From Sulfitobacter sp. OXR-159 (lineage in GTDB: Bacteria > Pseudomonadota > Alphaproteobacteria > Rhodobacterales > Rhodobacteraceae): 64,000 bases of DNA. A program made the position numbers and the translations under genes. Shown piece by piece: positions 63,066 to 64,000 of the stretch (position 1 is its first letter; every line of letters starts with the position of its first letter). The stretch spans positions 3,050,501-3,114,500 of the forward strand of contig NZ_CP139707.1 of NCBI RefSeq assembly GCF_034377145.1. The letters run 5' to 3'. Below the pieces are notes generated by a model. It saw only the letters and a list, made by a program, of their open reading frames with translations, did no database searches and had not been told where the DNA came from.

Positions 63066-63299
63066 TAACGCCTAGATCCCCTCTCTGGTTTCCCATCTTT
63101 CCCTGAGCGCCAAAGGCAAGCGATTTCCCGCCACCTGCCAGCAGGTTACCGCCCAAATATTGAGCAATGGGAGCCAAAAACCGGGCGCTCCGGGCTCCAT
63201 GGGGGAACGAACCCTCTCCCCCACAGTTGTCCAAACACGACCAACAACGGCGCCGGATTTCCCGCAGGGCACTCCCCGCCGAACAGAAAGGGTTAAGAC

Positions 63300-63980
63300 A
63301 TGAATATCGTTAAACTTGGAATGGTATCTGCCATCGCTTTGGGTGCCGCTGCACCTGTCTATGCACAATCGGCCGAAGCCTATGCCGCAACCGATCTTAA
63401 CATCCGTTCGGGCCCCGGCCCGCAGTACGACATCGTCGGTGTCATCCCCGGTGGCGAAGCCACTATGGTGGAAGGCTGCCTTGACGGCCAATCCTGGTGC
63501 CAAGTCAAATTTGGCGACGCGATGGGCTGGTCCTATTCTGATTACCTTGCCGTTGAAGTTGAAGAGCAGGCCGTGGCTCTGACCACCCGCCCCGCGACCG
63601 TCGAAATCAGCACCGTGACCTATGAAGATCCAGAAGGCACCGCCGAGAATGAGACCGCAGGCGCTGCTGCCGGTGCGACCCTGGGTGCGCTAACCGCATA
63701 TGCCGTTGGTGGCCCGATTGGTGGCATCATCGCCGGTGGCATCGCAGGTGGTGCGGCAGGTTCCGCCGCTGCTGAGCCAGAGGAATCCACCATCACCTAC
63801 GTCCGCGAGAACCCGGTTGATACCGTGTACCTTGACGGTGAAGTGGTTGTCGGCGCGGGCATCCCCACGACCGTGACCACCTATGAGGTCCCGGAAACCA
63901 CATACCGCTATGTCAACATCAACGGCGCGACCGTGATCGTTGACAACGAGACGAACCTGATCGTCGACGTTGTGCGCTAA
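63300..63980 (+). CDS. Periplasmic SH3b / DUF1236 protein
   Basis: A 226-residue protein with a signal peptide (MVSAIALGAAAPVYAQ), a bacterial SH3 domain at about 27-85 (YAATDLNIRSGPGPQYDIVGVIPGG, then GWSYSDYLAV), a glycine-zipper-like hydrophobic stretch at about 118-150 (GAAAGATLGALTAYAVGGPI) and two DUF1236-like strands (YVRENPVDTVYLDGEVVVG). SH3b domains bind cell-wall peptides. AAAGGG precedes the ATG. Likely an envelope protein acting at the cell wall. Confidence 0.82.
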   Translation: MNIVKLGMVSAIALGAAAPVYAQSAEAYAATDLNIRSGPGPQYDIVGVIPGGEATMVEGCLDGQSWCQVKFGDAMGWSYSDYLAVEVEEQAVALTTRPATVEISTVTYEDPEGTAENETAGAAAGATLGALTAYAVGGPIGGIIAGGIAGGAAGSAAAEPEESTITYVRENPVDTVYLDGEVVVGAGIPTTVTTYEVPETTYRYVNINGATVIVDNETNLIVDVVR

Positions 63981-64000
63981 GCTGCAATAACGTGCTGCGC

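Overview
The window looks like chromosomal DNA of a marine alphaproteobacterium of the Rhodobacterales (Roseobacter group). This rests on high GC with GC-rich third positions, a stand-alone NDUFS4-type complex I subunit, class I lysyl-tRNA synthetase, PRC-barrel and DUF4864-type small genes, a reductive pyrimidine-degradation locus, and DNA matching a CtrA box. No rRNA or tRNA gene and no CRISPR array was seen. The species assignment is inference.

Left part (1-11.5 kb). A 2-oxoglutarate oxygenase precedes a QseBC/PmrAB-like two-component pair. A PmrA-type box separates the pair from a tight divergent operon encoding DsbD, a TlpA-like thioredoxin, an L,D-transpeptidase, a DsbA-like protein and a second L,D-transpeptidase. 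It looks like a periplasmic thiol-redox module coupled to cell-wall cross-linking. Next comes a metal-homeostasis locus: a CsoR/RcnR-family repressor whose ligand pattern (H-C-H-C) matches nickel sensors and an MFS exporter with a His-rich tail, divergent from a His-rich small protein, a HupE/UreJ protein and a membrane-anchor protein, with a G/C-tract palindromic operator between them.

Accessory stretch (11.5-16 kb). An IS110-family (IS1111-type) element abuts a 16-bp perfect hairpin and has a long non-coding 3' end suited to a guide (bridge/seek) RNA. It is followed by an orphan GAF histidine kinase, a 61-aa basic protein and an orphan HTH-like protein.

Core blocks. 16-24 kb holds complex I subunit, uvrB, small envelope proteins (including a 24-aa lipoprotein gene), a beta-barrel protein and a large beta-helix protein. 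An IS1380 element (about 24.3-26.0 kb) precedes class I lysS, terB, a PBP4-type carboxypeptidase, an EamA transporter, nadD, an AGCS amino-acid symporter with a UspA protein, ettA, a response regulator, cspA and a third L,D-transpeptidase.

Pyrimidine block (38-48.4 kb). An NMT1/THI5-like ABC transporter, dihydropyrimidinase, an N-carbamoyl-beta-alanine amidohydrolase, a TetR/RutR-like regulator and PreA/PreT together make a complete uptake-and-reductive-catabolism system. Two RutR-shaped palindromes lie upstream of the amidohydrolase and preT genes.

Right part (48.4-64 kb). A second cspA; a tesA gene divergent from ybbA-ybbP, as in E. coli; the gcvT-gcvH-gcvP operon behind a tandem glycine riboswitch; a gamma-glutamylcyclotransferase; gltX; a secreted protein with 18 MORN repeats built as two blocks of nine; a NadE-like protein that has lost its catalytic motifs; and an SH3/DUF1236 periplasmic protein.
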